57,516 nucleotides of DNA from Streptomyces sp. H27-H1 (GTDB taxonomy: Bacteria; Actinomycetota; Actinomycetes; Streptomycetales; Streptomycetaceae): NCBI RefSeq assembly GCF_026627445.1, contig NZ_JAPNLJ010000044.1:1-57516 (forward strand). Reading direction: 5' to 3'. The stretch's first letter is position 1. Every line of letters starts with the position of its first letter. The translations under genes were made by a program, and so were the position numbers. Shown piece by piece: positions 1 through 8,483 of the stretch. The notes under the pieces are model-generated. The model worked only from the letters and a program-made list of their open reading frames with translations. It had not been told where the DNA came from and did no database searches.

Positions 1-2
1 GC

Positions 3-101
3 AACCGACTCGTCGGCATCCTCCACGGCTGCCTCAAAACCCGCACCCACTACGACGAAGCAACCGCCTGGTCCCACCACGCCCACCCCCACCCCGCTTG
101 A
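3..101 (+). CDS. IS110-family transposase, C-terminal end (partial)
   Basis: The open frame entering from the left edge ends at TGA 99-101 and reads NRLVGILHGCLKTRTHYDEA, then TAWSHH. This closely resembles the usual C-terminus of IS110-family (DEDD plus serine) transposases, which catalyse insertion-sequence movement. Only about 32 residues are present, so no catalytic residue can be seen. It points toward the SAF-domain gene on the opposite strand, whose reading frame stops making sense around 113-122. The IS end is therefore probably within about 20 bases of the stop codon. IS110 elements usually lack long terminal inverted repeats, which fits their absence here. The family is fairly sure; the exact element is not identifiable. 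Confidence 0.72.
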   Translation, partial: NRLVGILHGCLKTRTHYDEATAWSHHAHPHPA

Positions 102-112
102 CACCAAACGAC

Positions 113-343
113 ATGGGGTGTCTGACCTGCCGGTACGTCCTGGGCGATCGCGAGCACCTGGGTGCGCTCACCCACCGAGGTGACCGCGGCAGCGGCGCCG
201 AGCGCACCGGCCACGGCGAGCACGGTGCACAATGCGGCGACGCCGTAGCGGCGCTGCCGCTTGACGGGCACCGCGGTGGTGATGGGGATGTCGGAGCGCG
301 AGCCAGCGGGGCGCGGCACCGGCGGGGCGACGGGGGATTCCAT
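113..343 (-). pseudogene. SAF-domain protein (RcpC/CpaB-like), truncated by IS110-type insertion
   Basis: The ATG at 343 starts a frame MESPVAPPVP... with a basic stretch (PVKRQRRYG) and one membrane span around residues 34-55 (VAALCTVLAVAGALGAAAAV). The start of a SAF domain follows (QVLAIAQDVPAGQ, residues 62-74). In the family this is followed by about 130 residues of SAF/periplasmic domain. Here the frame runs directly into sequence that belongs to the transposase side. Streptomyces proteins of this type are membrane-anchored, possibly linked to pilus or secretion functions. It lies 35 bp downstream of, and on the same strand as, the two secretory genes at 379-1853, so it was probably the last gene of that operon before disruption. 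The junction is estimated, not proven. Confidence 0.6.
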
Positions 344-378
344 ACGGGTGCCTCTCGGGGAAGAGCAGGTGCGACGTG

Positions 379-1251
379 CTAGTTGAGGACCTGGACCTCG
401 ACGACGGTGATGTCCACGGAGGTGGTGCGGACCTCGGTGAGCTGGCCGGCCTGAGCGCCGCTGGTGACCTGCCAGTCGATCGCCCAGGTTGAGGTCGCGG
501 TCACGTGGTACTTCCCGCCGGCGGTGGATGAGGGGGCCGTGTAGCGGTGCCCGCAGTCCGGGGACGGGGTCTTGCCGTACTCCGCCTTGTAGGGGGTTCC
601 GGCCGTGGTGCAGGTGACGGACTTCCCGTCGCCCATGTTCCATACGATCTTCTTCACCCGGGCCGTGGCCGTCACCGATACCGGGCCGATGGACGCCGAC
701 GCGGTGTTCGGCCCGTACGTCTCGGGGCCCGTCGCGGTCCACATGTAGACGGGCATGCCGACCACGCCCTTGCCGCCCGGCTTCGGCGTAATGCCGACCT
801 GGGGCGGGCGCAGCAGCATCTTGTCCACAGCCTGCTGGGCCACGACCGCCGGGTCGATCACCGGACCGCCGCCATCGGCGGGCGGCGCCGTGGTGAAGAT
901 GTTTCTGACGACGCTCATGCCGGTCTCGTTGTCGAGGCAGTCCTCGATGTACATCGAGACACCGTGCTGCCGGCCGCCAGACCCCCAAAGCCCGCTGTCA
1001 TCCGACGGCTGTGGGTCCGCCAGGGTGTAGGTGCAGGTGTAGCGGCCCTTCTCTCCGCCGGTGTTCCCCCCGCCGTCTCCGCCCCCGCCGTCTCCGCCGC
1101 CCGGCGGGTGAGTTCCGCCTGGTTCCTCGGGCGTCACGATGATCGGGCAGACGTAGTAGATCTCGCACCCCTCCTCGGCGGCTGCCGTGGCGGGGTAAAC
1201 AAACGGAAGGGCAAGCGGAAGAGCCAACGCGGCAAATCGACGGGCTAGCAC
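379..1251 (-). CDS. secreted hypothetical protein (Streptomyces 'ATP/GTP-binding protein' type)
   Basis: This 290-aa protein starts at GTG 1251, which overlaps the end of the upstream lipoprotein gene by 7 nt. It begins VLARRFAALALPLALPFVYPATAAAEE, a clear Sec signal peptide (cleavage near ATAAA). A short Cys pair region (GCEIYYVCP), a Gly/Asp-rich low-complexity linker (residues about 45-65) and a beta-rich body follow, with Cys in CTCTYT, EDCLDN, VTCTTAG and PDCGHRY. There is no P-loop, so the common database name 'ATP/GTP-binding' is not supported by the sequence. The conserved pattern GHRYTAPSSTAGG...Y.VTATSTW resembles PKD-like extracellular folds. It is likely co-transcribed with the preceding lipoprotein and the truncated SAF gene. 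Function unknown. Confidence 0.75.
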   Translation of the reverse strand: MLARRFAALALPLALPFVYPATAAAEEGCEIYYVCPIIVTPEEPGGTHPPGGGDGGGGDGGGNTGGEKGRYTCTYTLADPQPSDDSGLWGSGGRQHGVSMYIEDCLDNETGMSVVRNIFTTAPPADGGGPVIDPAVVAQQAVDKMLLRPPQVGITPKPGGKGVVGMPVYMWTATGPETYGPNTASASIGPVSVTATARVKKIVWNMGDGKSVTCTTAGTPYKAEYGKTPSPDCGHRYTAPSSTAGGKYHVTATSTWAIDWQVTSGAQAGQLTEVRTTSVDITVVEVQVLN

Positions 1252-1853
1252 GGCTGGTCCGCGTGCAGGTCTTCCTTGAGCACCTTCCAGGATCCGTCCC
1301 AGCGCTCCAGGTGACCCGTGACCACGTACTTGCTCACGCCGCTCGTGGCCATGGGGGCCGGCTTCCCGGACTTCTTGTCGACGATCCGCCAGTTCGAGAC
1401 GTCCAGACAACTGGAAATCGTGACGTTCGGAGTCGCCTTCTCCAGTTCCGTCGCGGTCACCAAGGAGTTGGAGACGACCGGCTGGCCCGTCATGACCCGG
1501 CCGTTCGCCTTCAGATTCGCGGTCCCCTCCTGGGCACGGGTGAGCGCCTCGAAGGCGGCGTATCGCTTCAGGTCCGTACCCTCGATCGCCGGAATGGCGA
1601 AGGCCTTGGGTACTTCTGTCCAGTACGCCTGATAGGCGGAGAGCGCAGCCGCCTTCGCAGTCTCCGTCGGATCAGCGGGCGTCTTGCTGGTTGATGCTGT
1701 GGATACGGGCGGACTGCCGGGCTGGCTCGTCTTGCTGTCGGGTTCCTTGGACGAGGTGCAGGCCGAAGTGACGACTGCGCAGGCGGCGAGGAATAGGGGG
1801 ATGGACCGGCTGCGATTCCTTCCGGTCCGACGGCGCATCTCAACAGGTGCCAT
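1245..1853 (-). CDS. putative secreted lipoprotein
   Basis: This 202-aa protein starts at ATG 1853, preceded on the minus strand by GGGGAGG about 11 bases upstream. The N-terminus has a basic segment (RRRTGRNRSRS), a hydrophobic core and a lipobox VTSAC around residues 28-32, then a Ser/Thr/Pro-rich linker. The body (AKAAALSAYQAYWTEVPKAF...) resembles the small secreted lipoproteins common in Streptomyces, with a mean fold like nuclear-transport-factor-2/SnoaL proteins (AYQAYW at the start, SWKVLKEDL at the end). Two late Cys (SSCLD, DQPC) could form a disulfide. It overlaps the next gene by 7 nt, which indicates translational coupling. Precise function cannot be inferred. Confidence 0.75.
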   Translation of the reverse strand: MAPVEMRRRTGRNRSRSIPLFLAACAVVTSACTSSKEPDSKTSQPGSPPVSTASTSKTPADPTETAKAAALSAYQAYWTEVPKAFAIPAIEGTDLKRYAAFEALTRAQEGTANLKANGRVMTGQPVVSNSLVTATELEKATPNVTISSCLDVSNWRIVDKKSGKPAPMATSGVSKYVVTGHLERWDGSWKVLKEDLHADQPC

Positions 1854-2490
1854 GGGTACCGCTACCTCCCCGTAGTACCGAGCCAGAATCTACTGGCACA
1901 GGCAGCCGCAGGCCGTCGGCGCTTAAACCTCAACCGCCACATCCAGCCGGACCTTCCCATACGTTACGCAAAGTTTGGTCAACACTGAAAGCGGTTAGTG
2001 CAGTTCACGGGCGCGCGATGGGAACAAACCGGCGCGTTTTCGCACACCGACTGCGCCTCCTCGGAATTAAGTCCGAAAGGTCGGATATAGGGAGCGGGAT
2101 TGCGCAGCGAGCGACGCCTGGACGGAACCTCGTCCATTCACCTGCGGACCGGCAGCCCGGCTACGAATTGGCCAAATATGGAACCTGAGAGGCTGGAAAC
2201 CTGCGCAACCATCGGGGCTGATTGCCTCGCATGAGGCAGTTGATATCAAGTTCCTGACGGCTGCTGAACCGAGGCAGCCGGCTGAGGCTGGAACAGCCAC
2301 TTCTGCATCCGCCCCCGGCACGTTTCTCCGGCCCAACCTCGACTATGTCCCGGCACAGGGCCTCGGTAGAGTCCTGATCTCCGGACCTGCTCGAGGGCCG
2401 AGCCCCGCTTTGCGGGAAACCCGAGTCCCGTGATCAACCCGGCGAATATGGTTGGCCGATCCAGGTGGTTAGACACGCGATCGGGGAGAA
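1854..2490. other. intergenic region between divergent lipoprotein genes
   Basis: About 640 bases separate the leftward lipoprotein gene and the rightward propeller lipoprotein. I see no convincing gene here. Open frames exist on both strands but are short, lack good ribosome sites and do not look like protein. It must hold the promoters for both flanking genes. No clear repeat or terminator was recognised. Confidence 0.5.
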
Positions 2491-3786
2491 ATGCCGTCTC
2501 AATGGAGTTCGAGAAGGTTCGTCGGCTTGACGCTGGGCGCCGTCGTAGCCAGCTCAGCACTGGCGGGCTGTGGAGGCGAGGACCTCAAGCAGTCCGGAAA
2601 GAACACGGGCCCGCAGGTGCACTCGCCATCGCCATCCAAGCCCGCTCGCACTGCCTTCGACCCGCCCCTGAAGTTCGACGGATCTGGGACGAGCCAGGTG
2701 GACCTGACGGACGCGCGTCAGCCCAGCACCAGCAGCGGCGATGCGAGCCGGCCCGCAGTGACGCTGACCGACGGAACGGCCTACGTCACCGCGGAGAGCG
2801 GCCTGAAGGCGCTCGACACCGGGACGGGCGCGGCGAGGTGGGAGGCAGACACGAAGAACCCTCCCGAGCTGGGCGGCTTCGGCCATGAACGAACTGCTCC
2901 CCTGGTGACAGCCGCTGAGGGAGTCACGACGGTGTTCGCGGCGTTCAACCGGACGGTCAAGGCGCAGGGGACGACGCCCTCCCGCCACGTCATCGAGGTG
3001 CTCGCCGTGGACGCGGCTACGGGCAGATCCATCTGGGCGGCTGAGTTCCAGCCGGTGTCCGGAGGTCCGGTCAGTCTAAGCGAGGTCCGTGCTCCGCAGG
3101 TCGTCGCCACCGACCAGGACAACGTCGTGGTCGTGGCGACGAACGCGACCTACATCCTGAACCGGCAGGACAGCAGCGTGCGCTGGAAGCAGCCCGGCTT
3201 CCGGGCCGTCGCCTTGGCGGATGGTGTGGTCGCAGGGTCCCAGTCCACGGATGTGATGCAAGGCCAGATCTCCGGGTTTGCGATGGACACAGGGCAGCCT
3301 CGGTGGACGGCGCTGAAGGGTAAAGGGCCTCTGCCCGCATCATCCGCCGGCCCTGGGCTGGTGGCCACGAGCAGCGGCTCGAAACTGACGATCCTCGATG
3401 TCGCAACGGGCGCCGTCCGGGCGGCAGCCGACAGCCCGGAGAAGCTGCCCGGGTCGTGGAACTGCCGCTACGACGAGCGGTCTCTCGTGCTGTGCGCTCT
3501 CGAGACCGGTGGCGGGAGGAGCAACAGCATCGTCGTCTTCAACGCCTCGAACCTACAGAAGCTGTGGCAGCTGCCGGACGGCTCCGGACGGCTGATCCCG
3601 CGGGTGACAGCGTTCTGGCACGGTGCTGTGTACGGCAGAACCTCAAACGGCTCCGTGGTCCTCGACGGACAGACGGGTCAGGACCGCTCTGCATCAGCCG
3701 AGGAGAGCGCCCCCTTCGAAGTCGATCAGTACTCGGGCCTCGCGCTTTCGAACGGAGAAGTGACCTTCCGCAAGGCGACGGGCTAA
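2491..3786 (+). CDS. PQQ-like beta-propeller lipoprotein (copy 1)
   Basis: This 431-aa protein starts at ATG 2491 behind a GGGGAGA. The signal peptide ends in a lipobox (ASSALAGC, around residues 20-27), so it is probably anchored outside the membrane. The body has repeated blade-like segments of the PQQ/WD-like enzyme-repeat type (GTAYVTAESGLKALDTGTGAARW; LAVDAATGRSIWAAEF; TILDVATGAVRAA; VLDGQTGQD), each with the A..G...W pattern. There is no transmembrane kinase domain, although many Streptomyces proteins of this fold are fused to one. It is a paralog of the gene at 11200-12483: both have the same NCRYDERSLVLCA / CTYDQIRTLVCA and TAFWHGAVYG / TAVWHGRVYG landmarks. The two copies bracket the lasso peptide cluster. 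Ligand unknown. Confidence 0.82.
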   Translation: MPSQWSSRRFVGLTLGAVVASSALAGCGGEDLKQSGKNTGPQVHSPSPSKPARTAFDPPLKFDGSGTSQVDLTDARQPSTSSGDASRPAVTLTDGTAYVTAESGLKALDTGTGAARWEADTKNPPELGGFGHERTAPLVTAAEGVTTVFAAFNRTVKAQGTTPSRHVIEVLAVDAATGRSIWAAEFQPVSGGPVSLSEVRAPQVVATDQDNVVVVATNATYILNRQDSSVRWKQPGFRAVALADGVVAGSQSTDVMQGQISGFAMDTGQPRWTALKGKGPLPASSAGPGLVATSSGSKLTILDVATGAVRAAADSPEKLPGSWNCRYDERSLVLCALETGGGRSNSIVVFNASNLQKLWQLPDGSGRLIPRVTAFWHGAVYGRTSNGSVVLDGQTGQDRSASAEESAPFEVDQYSGLALSNGEVTFRKATG

Positions 3787-3831
3787 CGACGTGGCCGCTG
3801 CCATCAGGCAGAGGTTGGGGAGACGCGGTAT

Positions 3832-5250
3832 TCAGAGGGGTTGGAGCGCAGTACGGATGCGTGCGCGGCTGTCGGCCGCAACCGGCGCTTCACCCAGAAC
3901 GGTTGCCAGTTCGGCATCCAGTTCCCGTAGGCGGTCACCGACGCGAGTGGAGGTGATGGTGCCCATCAGGGTCAGGGCGGCGGCGGTCGCGATGTCGGCG
4001 GCTTCGGGCTCGTCGGCGCGGACGTGGGCGCGGGCCAGGGCTATCTGGTCGAAGGCCCGGCTGCGGGCCCGGTCGGCGGGCCGGTCGGCGGTGCCCTGCT
4101 CGATCAGGGTGATGGCGTTGCCGATTCGGGTGGGGGCGTGCTCGGCGGCTTCGAACTCACACACGCCGGCGGTGACGCGGAATTCAGCGAGGTCGAACCA
4201 GGCGGCCCAGCCGGGAGTCGTTGTGGTGTCTTCGTCGGCGAGGGCCTGTTCGGCGGCGCCGGTGGCGCGGGTCATCTCCTCGATGTTGCCGAGGGCCGCG
4301 TGGGAGCGGGCTTCGAGGGAGCACAGCAGGGCTCGCAGTCGGCCCTGGGGCAGTTTGCGGGTGCCGTACTGCGCGGCCTGGACGAGCTCGAGGGCGTCGT
4401 CGGTTCGCCCGAGGTGGTTGGCCTGCCGGGCGAGGCAGTTCATCAGGTGGCCCCCGATCCCGGCGCCGTCGCGGCCGGCCTGCTTGGCGGCTTGCAGGCC
4501 GAGGAGGAGGTAGTTCTGCGCGTCGGCGTGAGCGCCCGCATCGTGGGTCATCCATCCGGCGACGGAGGCGAGTTCCGCGACGGCGACGAACAGGGCGCGG
4601 CCCGTCTCCTCGGTGTAGATGCCGGTGCGGGTCAGGTTGGTGACGTGCTGGAGCTGGCCGACGACCGCGAGGCGGGACAGGCCGCCTCCGTGCGCGTTGT
4701 CGAGTTCACGGAAAGCTTCGGTGGTCGCCTCGATCCGTGCGACGTCCGACAGGCCGAGGCGTGGTCCGGGCTGTTCCGGGGTGGGTAGGGGTTCGAGGTC
4801 GTTCAGGTGCAGCCAGGGCTGGACGGCGTTGACCAGGGCGGCGCCGGTGAGGTGGCGCGCGCGGCACGGGGTGCGGTCGTCGGTCACGGCATCGCTCCGG
4901 GTGGTGTCGAGTATGGCGGCCACGACCGTGCGAGCGGACCACGCCTCTCCTCTCCGGGCCGCTGGCACTCCGGCGGAGGTCAGGCCGAGATCGGCCGGGC
5001 TGAGTGTGTGCCCATGGCACAGGTTGCTCATCGCCTCGGCCAGGAACGCGGGGACGGGATGACGGGGCCTCTCCCCTTTGGTGATCCATCGGGAGACGCG
5101 GGAGCTGTCGGGCTGGATGTCGTGGCGTCCGTGCCCGGCCGCTACACGGCCGACTTCCGCCGCGATCTGGCCGTAACTGGCTCCGGAGATGCGCGCCCAG
5201 TGCGCGAGAGCCTCGTTGGGCTGTGCTGCCAGCTGCGCCACCGTGTCCAC
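3832..5250 (-). CDS. helix-turn-helix regulator with C-terminal TPR-like region
   Basis: About 472 aa if translation starts at GTG 5250 (frame ...DQ|VDTVAQLAAQ). An in-frame ATG at 5358 is the alternative; neither has a strong ribosome site. The N-terminal third contains an HTH-like stretch (ALAHWARISGASYGQIAAEVGRVAAG, then SSRVSRWITKGERP), resembling XRE-type regulators. The rest is all alpha-helical with TPR-like repeats (LSRLAVVGQLQHVTNLTRTG; AQNYLLLGLQAAKQAGRDGA; HLMNCLARQANHLGRTDDALEL; ALLCSLEARSHAALGN). This architecture is typical of Streptomyces regulators beside specialised-metabolite and differentiation genes. It is divergent from the lasso precursor gene, so it is the natural candidate regulator of that cluster. 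A similarly built regulator lies at 15772-17061. Confidence 0.75.
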   Translation of the reverse strand: MDTVAQLAAQPNEALAHWARISGASYGQIAAEVGRVAAGHGRHDIQPDSSRVSRWITKGERPRHPVPAFLAEAMSNLCHGHTLSPADLGLTSAGVPAARRGEAWSARTVVAAILDTTRSDAVTDDRTPCRARHLTGAALVNAVQPWLHLNDLEPLPTPEQPGPRLGLSDVARIEATTEAFRELDNAHGGGLSRLAVVGQLQHVTNLTRTGIYTEETGRALFVAVAELASVAGWMTHDAGAHADAQNYLLLGLQAAKQAGRDGAGIGGHLMNCLARQANHLGRTDDALELVQAAQYGTRKLPQGRLRALLCSLEARSHAALGNIEEMTRATGAAEQALADEDTTTTPGWAAWFDLAEFRVTAGVCEFEAAEHAPTRIGNAITLIEQGTADRPADRARSRAFDQIALARAHVRADEPEAADIATAAALTLMGTITSTRVGDRLRELDAELATVLGEAPVAADSRARIRTALQPL

Positions 5251-5577
5251 CTGATCCGAGTAAGGGAGAAGGGCATGGTCGTAGGTGCGTTTCCAGGCTA
5301 CGCCGGGTGGTGAACTACGGCCTGGTCTACGGCTGTTCGCAGTGATTCGCAGCGCCATCGCAGCACGGGCGTTGTCTCGGAGCGCAGGCAAGCGCAACGG
5401 AGTTCGCCGTGGAGACGCAGCGGGTGGAGGGTGCCAACTGGTCTCAGCCCGGCAGCACGACGCCGAGTGCAAGGGGGAGGGGCTACAGCCGCCCTCCTGA
5501 TCTGCTCCGTGGCCGACGCCTTCGTCGCGCCGGCCTTGGAGGACCTGATCCGACAGCCCTACACGAAGGAGTCCGTC

Positions 5578-5748
5578 ATGAAGCACACCGAGATCGAGAC
5601 CGTTCAGGCCATCGCCACCGCCGAGGCCATCGCCACCGTCGAGGTCTTCACCACTCCCGAGGTCTCCGACCTCGGGGCCGTCGCCGAGGTCACCCTGGGC
5701 AGCGGCGGCTTCAACAACCCCGACCACACCATGTACTACCAGGGCTGA
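5578..5748 (+). CDS. lasso peptide precursor (A protein), predicted core GSGGFNNPDHTMYYQG
   Basis: This 56-aa peptide starts at ATG 5578, with GAAGGAG ending 6 bases upstream. The leader is residues 1-40 and the core 41-56. The leader contains the actinobacterial lasso recognition pattern (FTTPEVSDLGAVAEVTL: aromatic-x-x-P, L-G, and Thr at position -2 relative to the core), known in the family for RRE binding and processing. The core begins with Gly and has Asp at position 9. The expected product is therefore a Gly1-Asp9 macrolactam with the tail HTMYYQG threaded through it; Tyr13/Tyr14 are plausible plug residues. There is no Cys, so it would be class II (no disulfide). The acidic leader also contains a small internal repeat (EAIAT, residues about 10-21). 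The cyclase, peptidase and exporter genes follow directly. Confidence 0.93.
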   Translation: MKHTEIETVQAIATAEAIATVEVFTTPEVSDLGAVAEVTLGSGGFNNPDHTMYYQG

Positions 5749-5797
5749 TCCTCCCGGCGCCGTCCGGCGCCACCTCGGGTGAACGCGCGCCCGGGAC

Positions 5798-5819
5798 GGC
5801 CAGCCCTCGCCGGCTGGCC
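5798..5819 (+). promoter_or_regulatory. hairpin between lasso precursor and cyclase genes (possible attenuator)
   Basis: GGCCAGCC and GGCTGGCC form a perfect 8-bp stem with loop CTCGCC. It lies 50 bases after the precursor stop and 57 bases before the cyclase start. No T-run follows. In several RiPP operons a stem-loop after the precursor gene raises the precursor:enzyme ratio by partial termination or 3'-end protection. That role is inferred here from position. Confidence 0.45.
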
Positions 5820-5875
5820 CGTTCCAGGCGCGCGTCCGCCTTGCCGGAACGTCTGACCGACAGGGAGAGCCCGCC

Positions 5876-7723
5876 ATGAGGTACGTCGCAGGCACGGTCA
5901 CCCACACGCCCCCGCTCACCACCGGGCCGCGCCCGCGCGGCGGGCACCAGATCCACGACGACGGCACCCTTCGCGCCTGGACCGTCGAGCACGGCCCCCA
6001 CGAAGTACAGCGGGCGCTGTCCCGGGACGGCACCGCGGAGGTGATCCTCGTCGGGGACTGCCTGGCCACCGACGACGAGGTCCGGGACGCCGCCGACGCG
6101 GCCGCGCGCGGCCAGTGGCACACCGCCGGCCGACTGCCCGGCTCCTACCTGGGGATCGTCAGGGTCGGCCGCACCGTACGGATCGCAGGCAGCCGGGCCG
6201 CCGCCGTCCAGGTTCACTGGGTCGCCGATGCCGCCGGGATGGTGACGTGGTCGACGTCCGCCACCGCGCTCGCCGCCCTTGTCGGCGCCGTCCCGGATCC
6301 GGTCCGGCTGCTGGCCGAGGTCACCACCTGGGGCGTGGAGCCGGGCGGCGACGGCTGGTTCGACGGCATCCACCGGGTCCCGCCGGGAGCGGCGCTGACC
6401 CTCGCCCCCGACGCCCCGCCCACGATCGAGCGGCTCCCCATCCCGGCCAGAGTCTCCTTCGCCGATGCCGCCGCAACCCTGCGCCACGAACTGCCGCTCG
6501 CGGTAGGCCGCCGCGCCTTGTCCAGCCAACCGGTGTCGGCGGATCTGTCCGGCGGCGTCGACTCCAGCACGATCACCTGCATCGCCGCCGCGCACACCGA
6601 CCTCACCGCCGTCACCTACGTGGATGCCGCGATGGCCGACCAGGACGACACCCGGTACGCGGCCGAGATCGCCGCCGCGTATCCGGGCATCGCCCGGCAC
6701 CTGGTCGACGGTCGCCACACCGGCAGCCGTCACTTCGACCGGCTGGAGGAGCCCGCCAGCATCCCGTTCACCGACGCGCCCGCCCTGAGCGTGGGCACAC
6801 TAGGCATCCTCGGGGCCCAACTCGCGCCCGCGGTCGCCGCGGGCAGCACCGGGCATCTCACCGGCTGGGGCGGTGACAACGTCCTGGACGGGATCGCGTC
6901 CCCGGCCGACCGCTACCGGTCCGGCGACCGCATCGCCGCCCTCCGTGACGCTGCCCGGCTGGCGCGGGACCGCCGCGCCGCCGCCCAGCCGGTGCTGCGC
7001 GCCGTCACCGCCTCCGGACGCGGCGACCACCCCCGGGCGCTGACCGACCTCGCCGATACGGTCCTGGCCGGCCCCGCCCTACGGGTGCTGCCCGACACCG
7101 CTGATGTGGCCCGCTGGTGCGGGCGGCTGACCGCCGCACGTTGGCTCACCCCGGCAGGCCGCACCGCGCTCGCCGACTTCATCGGGGCCCGCGCCGGCGT
7201 GGCCGACAGTGCCGTCGGTCCCGGTGAACTACGCGAGCGCCTCGCGCTGGAGGCCACGGGGACCGAGCACGCCGGTCTGGACACCCTCACACGGACGCTG
7301 TGGGGCCTGCCGACGTACGCCCCGTACCTGGACACCCGCATCGTCGACATCTGCCATGCCGTCCCCGCCTGGGAGCGGCGCCGTGCTGGCGACTTCAAGC
7401 CCCTGGCCCGCGCCGCCCTCACCGGTCTCGTGCACGCCCCAGTCCTGGCCCGTCGCACGAAGACCGCGTTCAACGGCGTCTACGACGGCCTGCGCGTCAA
7501 CGCCCCCGCCCTGCGCGATCTCCTGGCCAACTCGGCGATGTCCGGCGCCGGTCTCATCGACCCGGCTGCTGTCCTGGCCTCCTTGGACCGCACGATCCAC
7601 GGCTCGCCCGCGGACCTGGGGAGCGTGCACGCCCTGGTCGCCGCCGAGCTGTGGCTCACCAACCTCCCCACCGCCTTCGCGACGTGGTGGGAGCCGACGC
7701 CGACCCGGGAGACCCTCCGATGA
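5876..7723 (+). CDS. lasso peptide cyclase, asparagine-synthetase-like (C protein)
   Basis: This 615-aa protein of the asparagine synthetase B family would ATP-activate (adenylate) the ring Asp side chain and close the amide with Gly1 of the core. The N-terminal ~190 residues are a degenerate glutaminase-like domain without the catalytic N-terminal Cys, as usual in lasso cyclases. The synthetase domain carries the pyrophosphate loop SADLSGGVDSST at about residues 221-232. A later substrate-site stretch (GLPTYAPYLDTRIVDICHAVPAWERRRAGDFKPLAR ... RRTKTAFNGVYDG) matches the family's C-terminal region. ATG 5876 follows GGGAGAG. Its stop overlaps the ATG of the next gene (ATGA), so the two are translationally coupled. 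Length is normal for the family (about 600 aa). Confidence 0.92.
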   Translation: MRYVAGTVTHTPPLTTGPRPRGGHQIHDDGTLRAWTVEHGPHEVQRALSRDGTAEVILVGDCLATDDEVRDAADAAARGQWHTAGRLPGSYLGIVRVGRTVRIAGSRAAAVQVHWVADAAGMVTWSTSATALAALVGAVPDPVRLLAEVTTWGVEPGGDGWFDGIHRVPPGAALTLAPDAPPTIERLPIPARVSFADAAATLRHELPLAVGRRALSSQPVSADLSGGVDSSTITCIAAAHTDLTAVTYVDAAMADQDDTRYAAEIAAAYPGIARHLVDGRHTGSRHFDRLEEPASIPFTDAPALSVGTLGILGAQLAPAVAAGSTGHLTGWGGDNVLDGIASPADRYRSGDRIAALRDAARLARDRRAAAQPVLRAVTASGRGDHPRALTDLADTVLAGPALRVLPDTADVARWCGRLTAARWLTPAGRTALADFIGARAGVADSAVGPGELRERLALEATGTEHAGLDTLTRTLWGLPTYAPYLDTRIVDICHAVPAWERRRAGDFKPLARAALTGLVHAPVLARRTKTAFNGVYDGLRVNAPALRDLLANSAMSGAGLIDPAAVLASLDRTIHGSPADLGSVHALVAAELWLTNLPTAFATWWEPTPTRETLR

Positions 7724-8430
7724 CCGAGCCCAGCCTCCACGCCGCCCGTGGCCCCGCCGGCGCGGCCCTCCTCGACCTGGCGACCGGCCGGTGGACCCTC
7801 CTGGACCCCATCGCCGCCACCCTCCTCGACCTACCTGCCGCCGGTCACGAGCGAGAGACCGCCATTGATGCCGCCACCGCACGGTGGGCAGCAACCGGCG
7901 CCGCCCCGGAGCGGATCCGGGGCGACCTGACCCGAGCCGCCGCCGACCTCGACCACCTTCGCGCCGGGCGCCCCGTCCACCACACCCCGCCCGCCCCGCC
8001 GCCGACGGTCCGCTTCGTCCCCACCACCCGGCCCACCCTGAGGAACCGCGCGGCCGCGGCCATCGGCCTGGCCGCGGCCCTGCTACTCCTACGAGCCCTG
8101 CCGATCCGGCACGTAGTCACCGCCGCCCGCGCCGCAACCCGTCTGCCCGGCCACCGGGCCAGTGTCCGTGAAGCCGAAGCCGTCCTTGCAGCCGTCCGGG
8201 CTGTCGGGACCTGGTGGCCGGGCCGCGTCGCCTGCCTGGAGGAGTCCCTGGCCTGCCACCTGGCCGCCGCCCTCACAGGCCACCGCGTCCACTGGGTCTT
8301 GGGGGCCCGCTTCACCCCGCGCGGCGCCCACGCCTGGGTCGAAGCCGACGGCCACGTTCTCGGGCAGGACGACCACGACCGCCTCTGGCCGTACCTGCCC
8401 GTCCTCACCGTCGGCAATTCGAACGGGTGA
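7720..8430 (+). CDS. lasso RRE-leader peptidase fusion (B1-B2)
   Basis: This 236-aa protein is a fusion. Residues 1-85 resemble a PqqD-like RiPP recognition element (GPAGAALLDLATGRWTLLDPIAATLLDL), which binds the leader. Residues about 100-236 are the transglutaminase-like cysteine peptidase that cuts off the leader. The catalytic set is visible: Cys172 (VACLEESLACHL), His204 (RGAHAWVE) and Asp210 (EADGH). In most actinobacterial lasso clusters the RRE (B1) and peptidase (B2) are separate genes, whereas proteobacteria have them fused, so the fusion is a noteworthy variant. A hydrophobic stretch at 111-127 (AAAAIGLAAALLLLRAL) may contact the membrane or be a helical linker. The start overlaps the cyclase stop by 4 nt. 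Confidence 0.88.
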   Translation: MTEPSLHAARGPAGAALLDLATGRWTLLDPIAATLLDLPAAGHERETAIDAATARWAATGAAPERIRGDLTRAAADLDHLRAGRPVHHTPPAPPPTVRFVPTTRPTLRNRAAAAIGLAAALLLLRALPIRHVVTAARAATRLPGHRASVREAEAVLAAVRAVGTWWPGRVACLEESLACHLAAALTGHRVHWVLGARFTPRGAHAWVEADGHVLGQDDHDRLWPYLPVLTVGNSNG

Positions 8431-8483
8431 TGGACCAGGGGTATAGGCGTATCCACCCGTATGGGTGACGCGTTGCGCCCGAC

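Noticed and set aside
3832..6123. Leftward extension of the HTH-TPR regulator up to 6123
   Set aside because: It would cover the lasso precursor and the start of the cyclase on the other strand. The upstream part is low-complexity, and better starts exist at 5250 or 5358.
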